Shown: positions 19,179 through 28,655 of the stretch, piece by piece
Layout: each line of letters begins with the position of its first letter
How positions within the stretch are numbered: the first letter of the stretch is position 1
Source of the DNA: Methanoregula sp. SKADARSKE-2
GTDB lineage: Archaea; Halobacteriota; Methanomicrobia; Methanomicrobiales; Methanospirillaceae
NCBI GenBank assembly: GCA_030919125.1
Contig: CP121470.1
Location: forward strand, 124,001-188,000
Direction: 5' to 3'
Length of the DNA: 64,000 bases
Program-made: the position numbers and the translations under genes
The notes under the pieces: generated by a model
Told to the model about the DNA's origin: nothing
The model's input: the letters and a program-made list of their open reading frames with translations, nothing else
Databases searched by the model: none

Positions 19179-19970
19179 ATGCAGGACAGAGAATGGCCCC
19201 AGGAATCGGAACTGGTCGTCTGCACAGTGGAGAACGTCAAGGATTTCGTGGCGTTTGTTTCGCTCGATGAGTACGGTGGCCGCCAGGGGCTTATTCCCAT
19301 CTCTGAGATTGCAACGGGCTGGATCAAGTACATTCGCGATCACATCCGTGAAGGACAGAAGATTGTCTGCAAGGTGCTCAACGTCGATAAGACGCGGGGC
19401 CATATCGATCTCTCCTTAAAGGATGTCAACGAGCACCAGCGGCGCGAGAAGATCCGTGAGTGGAAGAACGAGTCGAAGGCCCGGAAATGGATAGGTTTTG
19501 TTGCCGAGGCCTCCGGGGAACCTGCCACCGCCCTCGAAGATGTCATCTATAATAAATACGGTGCGCTCTATCCCGTTTTCGAGGATATCGTTATCGAACC
19601 TGAGACAACCTTAAAGAAACTCGGGCTCCCGAAAAAAGCTTCGGAGACTCTCCTCAAAGTTGCCCGGGAGAGCGTGAAGGTCCCGAGTGTTGAAGTGACT
19701 GGGCACCTGATCCTTACTTCCAACCAGCCGGACGGCATCACCGTCATCAAGAATGCCCTGAAAAAGGCAAGCGAATCCAAAAGTGCAGGGGCCGAGATTG
19801 AGATCCTCTATATCGGTGCACCGACCTACCGGATCAAGGTAACCGCTCCCGATTACAAGAAGGCCGAGAAGGCGATCGAGAAGGCCGCCAATGCCGCCAT
19901 CGCAGTCCTCGAGAAGACGGGTGACGAGGGCAAATTGGTCAAGAAGCCCAAGTCAGGGAAGAGTCAATGA
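19179..19970 (+). CDS. eif2a: translation initiation factor aIF2 alpha subunit
   Basis: aIF2-alpha binds initiator tRNA as part of the aIF2 heterotrimer. About 263 residues: an N-terminal S1/OB domain (ESELVVCTVENVKDFVAFV; then GLIPISEIA), a helical middle domain, and a C-terminal alpha/beta domain (IEILYIGAPTYRIKVTAPDYK) ending in a Lys-rich tail. ATG 19179 fits the family N-terminus; a GTG at 19167 overlapping the S27e stop is also possible. It overlaps nop10 by four bases. Confidence 0.96.
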   Translation: MQDREWPQESELVVCTVENVKDFVAFVSLDEYGGRQGLIPISEIATGWIKYIRDHIREGQKIVCKVLNVDKTRGHIDLSLKDVNEHQRREKIREWKNESKARKWIGFVAEASGEPATALEDVIYNKYGALYPVFEDIVIEPETTLKKLGLPKKASETLLKVARESVKVPSVEVTGHLILTSNQPDGITVIKNALKKASESKSAGAEIEILYIGAPTYRIKVTAPDYKKAEKAIEKAANAAIAVLEKTGDEGKLVKKPKSGKSQ

Positions 19971-20122
19971 GCGGTCGTATCCGCCGCTGTCCGGAAGACC
20001 ATATCTATATCCTTTCTTTGACCTGCCCGGTATGCGGCAGAGCTACTGCAATTGCACACCCTGCCCGTTTTTCGGTTGAGGACCGATACGGCACGTACCG
20101 GAGGAGGGCAAAATATGATTGA
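19967..20122 (+). CDS. nop10: ribosome biogenesis protein Nop10
   Basis: A 51-residue H/ACA ribonucleoprotein component that supports Cbf5 in RNA-guided pseudouridylation. The zinc ribbon is visible as RRCPEDHIYIL and LTCPVCG (one Cys is replaced by the neighbouring C/H arrangement), followed by the Nop10 signature HPARFSVEDRYGTYRRRAKY. It starts in an ATGA overlap with the aIF2-alpha stop and overlaps the PAC2 gene start by 8 bases, so the three are translationally coupled. Confidence 0.95.
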   Translation: MSGRIRRCPEDHIYILSLTCPVCGRATAIAHPARFSVEDRYGTYRRRAKYD

Positions 20123-20873
20123 GGATATCGCGGTCAGTTACTTCGAAAATTTTAAGGTGAAGCATCCTGTCGATCCGATCCTCATCGAAGGCCTGCCCGG
20201 GATCGGGCAGGTGGGAAAACTTGTCGCGGAGTACATGATCCATGAGCTTAACGCCGAGAAGATCGGGGAGATCAACTCGATCTATTTCTCCCCACAGGTC
20301 ATCCTCGATGAGAACGGGACTGCACGCCTCCCGCGAAATGATCTCTATTTTTACGAGTCGGGTGACCGGCATATCCTCTTTCTTGTCGGCGATTTCCAGA
20401 GCACTTCCAATGAAGGGCACTATATCCTTGCTGACCAGTATGTGGAGATCGCGGCTGAGCTTCATGTGAAGCGGATCTATACCCTTGGCGGATTCGGCGT
20501 AGGCCATCTTGTTGATCTCCCCCGGGTCATCGGGGCGGTCAACCGTCCTGAACTCCGTGAGGAGATCGAAACGGCCGGGGTTACTTTCGAACGGGATCAG
20601 CAGGGCAGCGGGATTGTCGGGGCAGCAGGTCTCATGCTCGGTTTTGCTGCGGCCCGGGGGATTGATGCGATCTGCCTGATGGGCGAGACGAGCGGATATC
20701 TTGTAGACCCGATGAGCGCGACAAACGTACTTGCCGTCCTCACCCAGCTGGTCGGGGTAACAGTTGATCCGACCCAGCTTAACGCAAAGGCATCGGAGAT
20801 GGAGAAAGCAATAGAAGGTCTTGTCGAAGGCGAACGCCTGCAGCGGGAAGAAGAGCTGACCTATATCGGATAA
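20115..20873 (+). CDS. PAC2-family proteasome assembly chaperone-like protein
   Basis: A 252-residue protein of the archaeal PAC2 (proteasome assembly chaperone) family. Recognisable are IEGLPGIGQVGKLVAEYMI near residue 24, YTLGGFGVG near 123, GSGIVGAAGLMLGFAAARGI near 165, and GETSGYLVDPMSA near 192. GGAGGAGGG lies about 9 bases before the ATG. The family's archaeal role is proposed from homology to proteasome chaperones and is not proven. It closes the elp3-nop10 run. Confidence 0.9.
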   Translation: MIEDIAVSYFENFKVKHPVDPILIEGLPGIGQVGKLVAEYMIHELNAEKIGEINSIYFSPQVILDENGTARLPRNDLYFYESGDRHILFLVGDFQSTSNEGHYILADQYVEIAAELHVKRIYTLGGFGVGHLVDLPRVIGAVNRPELREEIETAGVTFERDQQGSGIVGAAGLMLGFAAARGIDAICLMGETSGYLVDPMSATNVLAVLTQLVGVTVDPTQLNAKASEMEKAIEGLVEGERLQREEELTYIG

Positions 20874-21404
20874 TATTTCCGAAGATCCAATCCTAAAAAT
20901 CATCGCTTCTTTTTTTGCATCATCCGTCCGGTTTACCAGGATCCCATCCGAATAAATTCCGCTGAGGAAAACCGGATCTGTGTTGCTGTCAGGTCCGGTC
21001 TTTTCTCTCGTTGGGACTAACCATCCTGCCAAAAATTTTACCATTTTGAGAAGGGGCCCCCAGAGTGCCGGCCGGGAATGTTGGATTTCCGAAAGAAAAC
21101 CAAAATCGTCCTCTGACGTAAAAAAAATCCCCTTCCCGGAATGTAAAAATTGTAAAGTAATTCACGGTATAATTCATGAACCCACGTTACAAAATTTTTC
21201 CGGAGTAAGGCCCCGGCCATGGTTCAGCGGATCCGTCGCCAGTCTCTCTTCCGGGAGGACCAACGGTTTTCCGGCACACTGTGCAAACTATGGAGTTGGA
21301 GGCACATTTCGCCGGGCAGAAGATGAACTTCTGAAGTCTCTCACATCCCCGGTCTCCCGGGCCCGATGACATCACCCGCTGGAACGTCATTCCCGACAAG
21401 GGAA
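20874..21404. other. 530-base intergenic region
   Basis: No supported gene. A minus-strand frame at about 21187-21300 contains C-x3-C-x7-C-x2-C (CPAKCASNSIVCTVC), which looks like a zinc knuckle, but the surrounding sequence is not protein-like and the start lies inside the acylphosphatase end; it may be a remnant. AT-rich, poly-A tracts lie at 21119-21127. The stretch separates convergent transcription units. Confidence 0.45.
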
Positions 21405-21680
21405 CTACCACTCTACGTAAAACTTCCTGAACTCACCCGTCGCTGCTCCCGGTATAATAGCGATATCCTCCACTCTTATCACGTCTTCGGCCGGCGCCCG
21501 GGCCAGCCGGATAAAATCGGCAAGCGAGGCCGGGGAACTCTCTGCCACCATCAGCACCGTTCCGTCAGGCATGTTCTTCACCCACCCATGCACCCCGGTT
21601 GCATGGGCGCAACCCTCAATGAAATGTCGGTACCCAACACCCTGGACCTTACCGCGCGCTACTGCCGTTATCCGCTCCAC
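21405..21680 (-). CDS. acyP: acylphosphatase
   Basis: A 91-residue acylphosphatase, which hydrolyses carboxyl-phosphate bonds. The active-site loop is GKVQGVGYRHF at about 10-20, with the catalytic Arg, and the partner Asn is in VHGWVKNMPDGTV at about 30-42. Length and motifs are complete. It is divergent from EndoQ across 113 bases. Confidence 0.95.
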   Translation of the reverse strand: MERITAVARGKVQGVGYRHFIEGCAHATGVHGWVKNMPDGTVLMVAESSPASLADFIRLARAPAEDVIRVEDIAIIPGAATGEFRKFYVEW

Positions 21681-21793
21681 ATGTGGATCGAGGAGTGACG
21701 GGGTTTAAATCTTGCTGTTTGCGGTCAATATTTCCCGGACCGGCAACCAATCCCTCTTCTTATATCCAGAAACATCCAACCATCTCGGTACCA

Positions 21794-22930
21794 ATGCTCG
21801 TCAATGTCGACCTCCATATCCATTCACCCTATTCTATGGCAGTCTCCGGGGCCATGCAGCCGGAGAGACTCCTGCAGGCCTGCGAAACGAAAGGTCTCAA
21901 TGTTCTCGGGACCGGGGATGCCCTCCAGCCTGACTGGCAGAAAGGGTGGGAAAGGTTCCTTGAGAATGAGGCAGGGATTGTCGTTGTCCCGACAACGGAG
22001 GTCGAAGACCAGAAGCGCGTGCATCACCTCATTCTCGCTGAGGAGCTTGCACAGTTTGACCAGCTCCGCGAGATGCTTGCCGGAACGACGAAGAGTTTTA
22101 CGACGAGCGGCAGACCCCACCTGTACCGAAGCGGTGAAGAGATCGCCCAGGCTGTCCACGATGTCGGTGCGATGATCGGCCCGGCCCACGCTTTCACGCC
22201 CTGGACGGCAATGTATGCTTATTTTGATAGCATTGCCGGGTGTTACGGGGATGAGACAATAGACTTCCTCGAACTTGGCCTCTCCGCGGACAGCTCGTAT
22301 GGGGCCTCCATTCCGGAGCTTGCGAAAATCCCGTTCCTCACCAATTCCGATGCCCACAGCCCGCAGCCGGAGAAGATCGGGAGGGAATTTAACCGGCTCA
22401 ATTGCGGAAATCTTTCCATAAAAGGTATCCTCTCTGCGGTGAATGACGGAGACATTGCCATGAATGCGGGGTTCTTCCCGGAAGAAGGGAAGTACAACCG
22501 CACCGCATGCACTCGGTGTTTCAAACAATACTCGTACGAAGATGCGGTGAAGTACAAGTGGCGATGCCCGGAAGACGGCGGGATTATAAAGAAAGGGGTG
22601 GCAGACCGGGCAAAGGAGCTCTCTTCCGGAGGTAGTCCGACTCCCAGGCCTCCGTACTTTCACATTATCTCGCTTGGCCAGATAATCCAGACCACTGAAG
22701 GTGCTTCATCGCCCTACACGAAGAGATGTCATGCGTTGTACATGTCGTTCATTGCTTCCTTTGGAGACGAGATCGCGGTTCTCATCGATGCACCGGTTGC
22801 GGAGATCCGGGCTGTCGATCACAGGGTCGGCGATGCAATCGACGCACTCCGGAACAACCGGGTAGTCCTGCACCCCGGTGGCGGTGGAAAATACGGGACG
22901 TTTTCCCTTGGGCAAGTTTCCCTTGGGTAA
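21794..22930 (+). CDS. endonuclease Q family (PHP domain) DNA repair nuclease
   Basis: A 378-residue PHP-domain protein matching TIGR00375/EndoQ. EndoQ nicks DNA 5' to deaminated bases such as uracil and hypoxanthine. Metal-binding PHP motifs are visible: DLHIHSPYS at 6-14, GTGDA near 40, GPAHAFTPW near 129, and TNSDAHSPQ near 180. A zinc-finger segment CTRCFKQYS...RCPEDG near 238-258 is family-typical. The ATG at 21794 begins right at the PHP motif; the longer frame to 21683 has no family support. Confidence 0.88.
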   Translation: MLVNVDLHIHSPYSMAVSGAMQPERLLQACETKGLNVLGTGDALQPDWQKGWERFLENEAGIVVVPTTEVEDQKRVHHLILAEELAQFDQLREMLAGTTKSFTTSGRPHLYRSGEEIAQAVHDVGAMIGPAHAFTPWTAMYAYFDSIAGCYGDETIDFLELGLSADSSYGASIPELAKIPFLTNSDAHSPQPEKIGREFNRLNCGNLSIKGILSAVNDGDIAMNAGFFPEEGKYNRTACTRCFKQYSYEDAVKYKWRCPEDGGIIKKGVADRAKELSSGGSPTPRPPYFHIISLGQIIQTTEGASSPYTKRCHALYMSFIASFGDEIAVLIDAPVAEIRAVDHRVGDAIDALRNNRVVLHPGGGGKYGTFSLGQVSLG

Positions 22931-23027
22931 GACGCGGAAAAAGCCCCGCCTCCTGCACGTTTTTTGATCTTTTTACTCTTCTCGAATCGTAAATATTAAT
23001 GAAACAGGAAGCCAACATAATCACTCA

Positions 23028-23204
23028 ATGCTCAAAGTACATCGGGATATTTGCGGCTATTGCGGATGCTGCGTATCAGTCTGCCCCGAAGGCGCTCTTG
23101 AACTGATCGACGCATACCTTTCTGTTGAGGAGAAGTGCACGGATTGCGGGATTTGTGCGAAAGTCTGCCCTGTAGGCGCCCTGGAGGCCAGGCATGGAAA
23201 GTAA
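23028..23204 (+). CDS. 2[4Fe-4S] ferredoxin
   Basis: A 58-residue dicluster ferredoxin: [16 protein letters not shown] at about 9-24 and [16 protein letters not shown] at about 37-52 give two C-x2-C-x2-C-x3-CP sites. It ends 11 bases inside the start of the geranylgeranyl reductase gene, so the two are co-translated. In Methanosarcina an adjacent ferredoxin is known to support geranylgeranyl reductase activity, so this is likely the electron donor for lipid saturation. Confidence 0.93.
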   Translation: MLKVHRDICGYCGCCVSVCPEGALELIDAYLSVEEKCTDCGICAKVCPVGALEARHGK

Positions 23205-24390
23205 GTACGACGTCCTGGTCATTGGCGGGGGCCCCGCCGGGGCAATTGCCGCAAAGTCCGCGGCCGAGAAAGGGCTTAAGACCTGCCTCGTCGAGAAGCG
23301 ACCGGCTATCGGCGCCCCTGTGCGCTGTGCAGAAGGTATCGGACGTGAAGCCCTGATGGAGTTTATCGAACCGGATCCCTGCTGGATATCAGCTGAGATG
23401 ACGGGAGCTGCGATCGTTGCCCCTGACGGAACCCTGATGCAGCTCTCGTCCGCACAGGCAGGGAGCAAGGTCGGCTACGTTCTGGACCGGAAGTTCTTCG
23501 ACCGTGAGCTGGTCTGGAGAGCGGCGGACGCTGGGGCCGATATTGCGGTAAAGAGCCGCGCTATAGCACCTATCCTGGAGAACGGGGCAGTCAAGGGTGC
23601 AAAAATCGAGCATCTTGGCAAGGTCACGAGCATCACTGCCGATGTTATTATAGCCGCTGACGGTGTAGAGTCCAAGTTCTCGAAGTGGTGCGGTATCGAC
23701 ACAACGGTACCTGTCCGGGAGATCATGAGCGGGGCACAGTACGTTATGACTGATATCGAGATCGATCCCCACTCAACGATCTTCTATCTTGGCAATGAAG
23801 TTGCGCCCGAAGGATATCTTTGGGTCTTTCCCAAGGGTGATCGCTCGGCAAACGTGGGTATCGGCATATCCGGCAGGAAGAGCGGGAAAGGTCACCGGGC
23901 GATAGATTATCTCAATAAATTTGTTGAGAAGACCTTCCCGGACGGCAAAACGATCGAGCATATCATCGGGGGCGTCTCGGTCTGCCGGCCGCTCGACTGC
24001 ACGGTTGCCGACGGCCTCATGATCATTGGCGATGCAGCCCGTGTCGTCGACCCACTTACCGGTGGCGGAATCTACAATGGGATGTTCACCGGGAGACTTG
24101 CGGCAGAAGTAGCGGCTGAGGCAATTGCCAGAGGGAATGTCTCGAAGAAAGCACTTATGCCCTATGACAAAGCCTGGCGGGCGTCCAAGATGGGAAAAGC
24201 TATTGACCGCAACTACAATATCAAGGAATATTTAATAAAACAGTCCGACAGCAAACTCAACGATATCATCCACTCGGGTTCAAAGCTTGACCTCAAGGAA
24301 TTCTCCACCCTGATGCTGATAAAAGAGTTGATCCGGGTGAACCCGAAGCTCGTCATCGAGCTGGGTGCGCTCGCAGCATCACTCCGCTGA
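23194..24390 (+). CDS. digeranylgeranylglycerophospholipid reductase
   Basis: A 398-residue FAD-dependent geranylgeranyl reductase that saturates the isoprenoid chains of archaeal membrane lipids. The FAD-binding motif [19 protein letters not shown] lies at 9-27, [13 protein letters not shown] at about 42-54 is the substrate-side motif of the family, and [19 protein letters not shown] near 276-294 is the second FAD contact. It overlaps the ferredoxin gene. Its end overlaps the convergent TrkA gene by 12 bases. Confidence 0.93.
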   Translation: MESKYDVLVIGGGPAGAIAAKSAAEKGLKTCLVEKRPAIGAPVRCAEGIGREALMEFIEPDPCWISAEMTGAAIVAPDGTLMQLSSAQAGSKVGYVLDRKFFDRELVWRAADAGADIAVKSRAIAPILENGAVKGAKIEHLGKVTSITADVIIAADGVESKFSKWCGIDTTVPVREIMSGAQYVMTDIEIDPHSTIFYLGNEVAPEGYLWVFPKGDRSANVGIGISGRKSGKGHRAIDYLNKFVEKTFPDGKTIEHIIGGVSVCRPLDCTVADGLMIIGDAARVVDPLTGGGIYNGMFTGRLAAEVAAEAIARGNVSKKALMPYDKAWRASKMGKAIDRNYNIKEYLIKQSDSKLNDIIHSGSKLDLKEFSTLMLIKELIRVNPKLVIELGALAASLR

Positions 24391-25047
24391 TTTTTTTAAC
24401 TGCTTGTTGAGAAGCCGGAGGCAATCGTTTTCAGCTTTCTTTTTTGTAAAGACGGTAAACGTGTCCCCGGCCTGGACCTTCACGCTCCCGCTCGGGATGA
24501 TAAGCTCTCCGCCTGCCCGGCGGATCGCGATAAAGACAAAATCTTTCACCTTGAGTTCACGGATCTCATGGGCGACGATCGGAGCACCCGTCTCAGCAAC
24601 GATCTCAAAGATACTCCCGCCCGGGATCGAGGCGAGCTGCTGGAGCTGGGGGTTCTGGGTCCAGTAGTAGAGGCGGGACGCAACGAGTTCATCGGGATTC
24701 TCGCTGATCCTTACCCCGACTTCTTTAAAGAAATCCGAGTGCGAAGGCTGGTTGACGATCGAGACAACATTCGGGACCCGGAAGCGTTTTGCGAGCCAGC
24801 AGGTCATGAGGTTGACGGAATCGTCGCTTGTTGTTGCGATCAAGGCATCGGCACGGTCGATCCCCGCTTCTTCGAGAGTGGTCTTATCGGTCGCATTGCC
24901 GGTAACCGCGAGTACATCGTAGTGTTCGAGGACATCGGAACATCGCGACTCATTCTGGTCGATAACGACAACGTTGTGTGAATGTTCGACTGCGAGTTTG
25001 GTGAGATTTCTCCCAATCCCGCCGAGCCCTACGATGATAATGTACAT
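24379..25047 (-). CDS. TrkA-type potassium uptake regulatory protein
   Basis: A 222-residue cytoplasmic regulator with an N-terminal RCK/TrkA-N Rossmann domain ([17 protein letters not shown] at 3-19; VVVIDQNE near 26) and a C-terminal TrkA-C domain (from about 140, [20 protein letters not shown]). It binds NAD(H) or nucleotides and gates a Trk/Ktr channel. No channel subunit is adjacent. It overlaps the reductase gene at its 3' end and is divergent from rnhB. Confidence 0.9.
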   Translation of the reverse strand: MYIIIVGLGGIGRNLTKLAVEHSHNVVVIDQNESRCSDVLEHYDVLAVTGNATDKTTLEEAGIDRADALIATTSDDSVNLMTCWLAKRFRVPNVVSIVNQPSHSDFFKEVGVRISENPDELVASRLYYWTQNPQLQQLASIPGGSIFEIVAETGAPIVAHEIRELKVKDFVFIAIRRAGGELIIPSGSVKVQAGDTFTVFTKKKAENDCLRLLNKQLKKSAE

Positions 25048-25083
25048 GGGTACCGGTTACCATCATCGCCATTGAAATAATTT

Positions 25084-25743
25084 GTGCATCAACAAATTCC
25101 TGTGATCTGCGGAGTGGACGAAGCGGGCAAGGGATCGGTCCTTGGCCCGATGGTAATCGCGGCAGTCAGCTGCACGTCCGAAGATCTCCTCTCCGACATC
25201 AACCTCAGGGACTCCAAACTGCTTCCGGCACCGGAACGCGAGCGCCTGTCAGCAATAATCAGGAAACGATGCAAAGTTGCAGTCATAAAAATTGACGCGC
25301 ATAAGATCGATTCTCTCCGCAGGGATATGACGATGAATTCCTGCGTTGCCCGTGCTCATGCCAAGGCGATCAACAAGCTCGCACCGACAACGGCATACGT
25401 GGACGCCTGTGATGTCAATCCATTCCGGTATGCCGAGATGGTAAGAAGTCACCTCACTCTCGATTGCGAGATTGTTTCGGAGCATCACGCTGACAGCCGT
25501 TTCAGGATTGTATCCGCGGCAAGCATTATTGCAAAAGTAGCCCGGGACAAGGAAATCGCAAAACTCGCAGAGAAGTACGGCGAGATCGGGAGCGGGTATC
25601 CATCGGATCCGACAACGATTGCATATTTATCCCGGTATATCGATGAATATCGCGAGGCACCGACAATTGCCCGTAAGAGCTGGAAGACAGTCTCTGCCCT
25701 GATCGGGAAGCGGGAGCAGAGCAGCCTCTCGGCATTTTTTTAG
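25084..25743 (+). CDS. rnhB: ribonuclease HII
   Basis: A 219-residue RNase HII, which removes ribonucleotides and RNA primers from DNA. The first acidic pair is in GVDEAGKGSVLGPM (about 10-23), where Lys replaces the more usual Arg of the GRG motif, an accepted variant. The third acid is in YVDACDVN, and SAASIIAKVARDKEI near 140 is conserved. The start is GTG at 25084. A run of T lies right at and after the stop, a likely terminator. Confidence 0.94.
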   Translation: MHQQIPVICGVDEAGKGSVLGPMVIAAVSCTSEDLLSDINLRDSKLLPAPERERLSAIIRKRCKVAVIKIDAHKIDSLRRDMTMNSCVARAHAKAINKLAPTTAYVDACDVNPFRYAEMVRSHLTLDCEIVSEHHADSRFRIVSAASIIAKVARDKEIAKLAEKYGEIGSGYPSDPTTIAYLSRYIDEYREAPTIARKSWKTVSALIGKREQSSLSAFF

Positions 25744-25762
25744 TTTTTTTTGTGTTATCCGG
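25744..25762 (+). terminator. T-rich terminator after rnhB
   Basis: The end of rnhB (ATTTTTTTAG) runs into TTTTTTTTGTG, two T tracts within about 20 bases. Oligo-T runs are the typical archaeal transcription stop. Based on composition only. Confidence 0.45.
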
Positions 25763-25809
25763 TCGGGCGAGCCACTATTTATCAAGCCGGCCATGCCAAC
25801 TGGTACAGA

Positions 25810-27123
25810 ATGAACTGGACAATTCCGCTCATAATCCTCATTATCCTAGCCTATGTTCTTATTGCGTATTGTATCCACTCCCGGAAACTCTGGGAAAAGT
25901 ACATAACTTTCTATGGGCCGTTCATGGCCCTGAAGACCGATCGCGTCGGTTTTTTCGACAGATTCCTTTCATTTTCAACATGCTTCCGGCTCTACGGGAC
26001 CCTCGGGGTCGTTACGGTCATCCTTGTATCCGGGGCCATGGTGACGATGCTTTTTTACTCGCTCTATTTCACGGTAGCCACGCATCCTCCGGCGACCGCA
26101 GTCAATGAGATCGGGAACGTCCTTGCAATCCCCGGGGTCAACCAGTTTATCCCGTTCACGGCTGCGGTATGGCTTGCCCTCATCGTTACGATGGTTGTGC
26201 ATGAGTTCGGCCATGCAATCCTCTGCCGTATCGAAGGCATACGGGTGAAGTCCATGGGCATCCTGTTCGCGGTCATCCCGGTCGGGGCGTTTGTTGAACC
26301 CGATGAAGGGGACCAGGAACAGTCCAAAGGTCTCTCAAAGATGAGGATGCTGGGGGCTGGGATCACCAATAATATTCTCATTGGTCTTACCTGTTTTGTG
26401 GTGCTTCTCCTTCTTCTGGGAATGGCAGTACCGCTTCAGGCTCCGCTGGTCAAATCCGTTTACGTGGATTACCCCGCGGCACAGGCAGGTTTCCAGCCGG
26501 ATTCGCTTGTCAGGAGTGTCAACGGGATCGATGTGACGAGCAGGGATGAGATCTCCGCGATCCTCAACTCTACCCGGCCCGGGGATCAGGCAACCCTCGT
26601 GACGGAAAAGGATGGAGAACTTTCAAAATATACCCTGACCCTCAGCAGCTGGCCTTCCTCGATGGCAGACCGTACGTCAGGGTTTATGGGGGTCTCCTAT
26701 TATGATGCCGATAGGCTGAAACAGGTCTTCACCAGCCTGGTGTCGCCATCTGGCATTTTTGCCCTGATGGCGATCCCGATCTACGTCATCCTCCACCCAG
26801 TCCAGTGCGGAGAGTTCCTCATCCTCGTGAATGACACAACTGACAGCCTTATGTGGAGTGTCCCCTTCCCGCACTTCTGGCTCGTGATCCAGATCCTCTT
26901 CTGGTGCGGCTGGTTCAATCTTGCAGTCGGGACCTTCAACGCCCTCCCCCTCATTCCTCTTGACGGGGGGTATATCCTGAAGGCCGGAGTCGACTGGCTT
27001 CTTGATAAGAAGGGGCTGATCAAATATTCGGGATATGTGGTAACAACGGTAAGTTACGTTATGCTCGTTGTCATCATGGCGATCTTCCTCCTGCCGATCC
27101 TGCTCTCTCCGGGACCGGTGTGA
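25810..27123 (+). CDS. site-2 protease (M50 family) with PDZ domain
   Basis: A 437-residue multi-pass membrane metalloprotease. The zinc-binding HEFGH is at about 131-135, a PDZ-like domain spans about 205-290 (AQAGFQPDSLVRSVNGIDV), and the second metal motif is PLIPLDGGYIL near 380. Several hydrophobic helices flank these. Such proteases cleave membrane-embedded regulators. ATG 25810 begins a hydrophobic helix (NWTIPLIILIILAYV); the longer frame to 25750 adds a polar leader. Substrate unknown. Confidence 0.9.
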   Translation: MNWTIPLIILIILAYVLIAYCIHSRKLWEKYITFYGPFMALKTDRVGFFDRFLSFSTCFRLYGTLGVVTVILVSGAMVTMLFYSLYFTVATHPPATAVNEIGNVLAIPGVNQFIPFTAAVWLALIVTMVVHEFGHAILCRIEGIRVKSMGILFAVIPVGAFVEPDEGDQEQSKGLSKMRMLGAGITNNILIGLTCFVVLLLLLGMAVPLQAPLVKSVYVDYPAAQAGFQPDSLVRSVNGIDVTSRDEISAILNSTRPGDQATLVTEKDGELSKYTLTLSSWPSSMADRTSGFMGVSYYDADRLKQVFTSLVSPSGIFALMAIPIYVILHPVQCGEFLILVNDTTDSLMWSVPFPHFWLVIQILFWCGWFNLAVGTFNALPLIPLDGGYILKAGVDWLLDKKGLIKYSGYVVTTVSYVMLVVIMAIFLLPILLSPGPV

Positions 27124-27550
27124 ATATCTTTCCTGAGGCTTCCGGGTTGTTGACGCTTCTCTCTTCATTCACCCCCCCGGCATCGCCATAGGGGGAGGGT
27201 GGAACACTTCTCCGATTAAAAAAAGTATCCTTCGAAATGGAAGATGGGAGGGTAACTGATCAACGTCTCAGCATTTTTGTTCTTTCTCTTCCCTTTCGCC
27301 GCCGGAGAACCGATCATCGATGGAGATAACTTACTTCGGATAATACGGGTTCATCTCTATCGTATTTGTATTTCTTATCCCTTTCCGCGGATCCCCAAGT
27401 ACAGTCCGATCCCCTCAAACGACGCAAATTCCCGGGGACTCATGATGCGGGTGACTCCTATCAGCAAATTTTAATTGTATCCTTTTTTTACGAATACTTT
27501 TTTTTCGTGAAAGTCTCTTGGATCGAAAAGAGAAGAGACGTGAGGAAGGG
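27124..27550. other. 426-base intergenic region between convergent genes
   Basis: No gene supported. A C-run/G-run pair near 27169-27200 (CACCCCCCC ... GGGGGAGGGTG) could fold as a GC hairpin and may end the protease transcript. T runs occur at 27482-27510 on the plus strand. Confidence 0.45.
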
Positions 27551-28654
27551 TTACTCTTCCATCGGTTCGGGAAGATCTTTCTCACTTGCGAGGGCTTCCA
27601 TAGCCTTTCTCCGGGCAGGATCCTTGAGCTCTTCCTCGCTGACTCTTGGTATTGCCTCCTGCATCTCCTTGAGGATGGTTTCGACCTCTTCCCGTTTTGG
27701 GATGTTGCCAAGGATGGTCTCATCCAGCACAATCTTCGAAGGTTCCTCAAGCGACTCGTCGGTTGCCCCCAGGAATTTTGCGCCCTGCTTGATCAACTGG
27801 GAAATCTCGAAGGGGAAGATAATCTTGGTTGCCTGCCCGTTCGCCATGATCTTGAGTGCATCGAGGGAGAGAACCGTGATCGCCCGTTTGTCCAGCGGGG
27901 CTGCACCGATCGAGAGGATGCGAAGGCCCTGTGCCTCACCCTGTGCCTGGAGGATCCTTGAGAGGCGTTCCCCTTCAGCCCGGAGCACCTTGCTCTGGCG
28001 TTCCCCTTCAGCCTCAAGGATCATGCTCTGCCGAAGGCCTTCCGCCTTGAGAATCGCCGAACGTTTCTCTCCGTCCGCCCGGAGGATCGCTGCACGCCGT
28101 GCCCGTTCCGCAGCAGTCTGTTCGGTCATGGCGCTCTTGACCGCTTCGACCGGATCAACCTCCTTGATCTCCACACGTTCGACCTTGACACCCCACTGAT
28201 CGGTCTCGCGGTCGAGGATATCCCGGAGTTTCGTGTTGATCCTCTCGCGGTTGTACAGGACTTCGTCGAGTTCCATATCCCCGATAATACCCCGGAGGCT
28301 TGTCTGGGCGAGGGCCACGGTTGCCATCCGGTAATGCGCGACTTCGAAGTATGCCTTCTCCGGATCGATTACCCGGATATAGACGATCGCATCGACATTG
28401 GTCGGCGAGTTATCCTTGGTGATGACCTCCTGTGAAGGGATCTCCATCACGGTTGTTCTCAGGTCAAGCTTGATAGCACTACTGACGAAGGGCACGATCC
28501 AGCGGAAACCCGGGTTCATCCGGCCGACATACTGGCCGAGCCGGATCTGCAGTCCCTGTTCGTACGGCTGGATGATCACGACACCGTTTGCAAAAATAAA
28601 GACGATGACGAGGATCAGGATGATAACGATAAGTGTTCCGGTTAAATCGATCAT
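27551..28654 (-). CDS. SPFH/Band 7 domain membrane protein
   Basis: About 367 residues. One N-terminal transmembrane helix (TLIVIILILVIVFIFANGVV) is followed by an SPFH domain (RLGQYVGRMNPGFRWIVPF; SQEVITKDN; VDAIVYIRV). A long Ala/Glu/Arg coiled coil follows at about 180-260 (repeated AILKAEG / ILRADGEK units). It belongs to the stomatin/YbbK group. ATG 28654 is preferred, with GAGGTGG upstream. It follows an NfeD gene immediately, the classical stomatin operon partner, suggesting membrane-domain quality control. Confidence 0.92.
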   Translation of the reverse strand: MIDLTGTLIVIILILVIVFIFANGVVIIQPYEQGLQIRLGQYVGRMNPGFRWIVPFVSSAIKLDLRTTVMEIPSQEVITKDNSPTNVDAIVYIRVIDPEKAYFEVAHYRMATVALAQTSLRGIIGDMELDEVLYNRERINTKLRDILDRETDQWGVKVERVEIKEVDPVEAVKSAMTEQTAAERARRAAILRADGEKRSAILKAEGLRQSMILEAEGERQSKVLRAEGERLSRILQAQGEAQGLRILSIGAAPLDKRAITVLSLDALKIMANGQATKIIFPFEISQLIKQGAKFLGATDESLEEPSKIVLDETILGNIPKREEVETILKEMQEAIPRVSEEELKDPARRKAMEALASEKDLPEPMEE

Positions 28655-28655
28655 A

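Noticed and set aside
21187..21411. Zinc-knuckle-like minus-strand frame with C-x3-C-x7-C-x2-C
   Set aside because: The flanking residues are not protein-like and the start lies inside acylphosphatase. Could be a remnant but evidence is too weak to call a gene.
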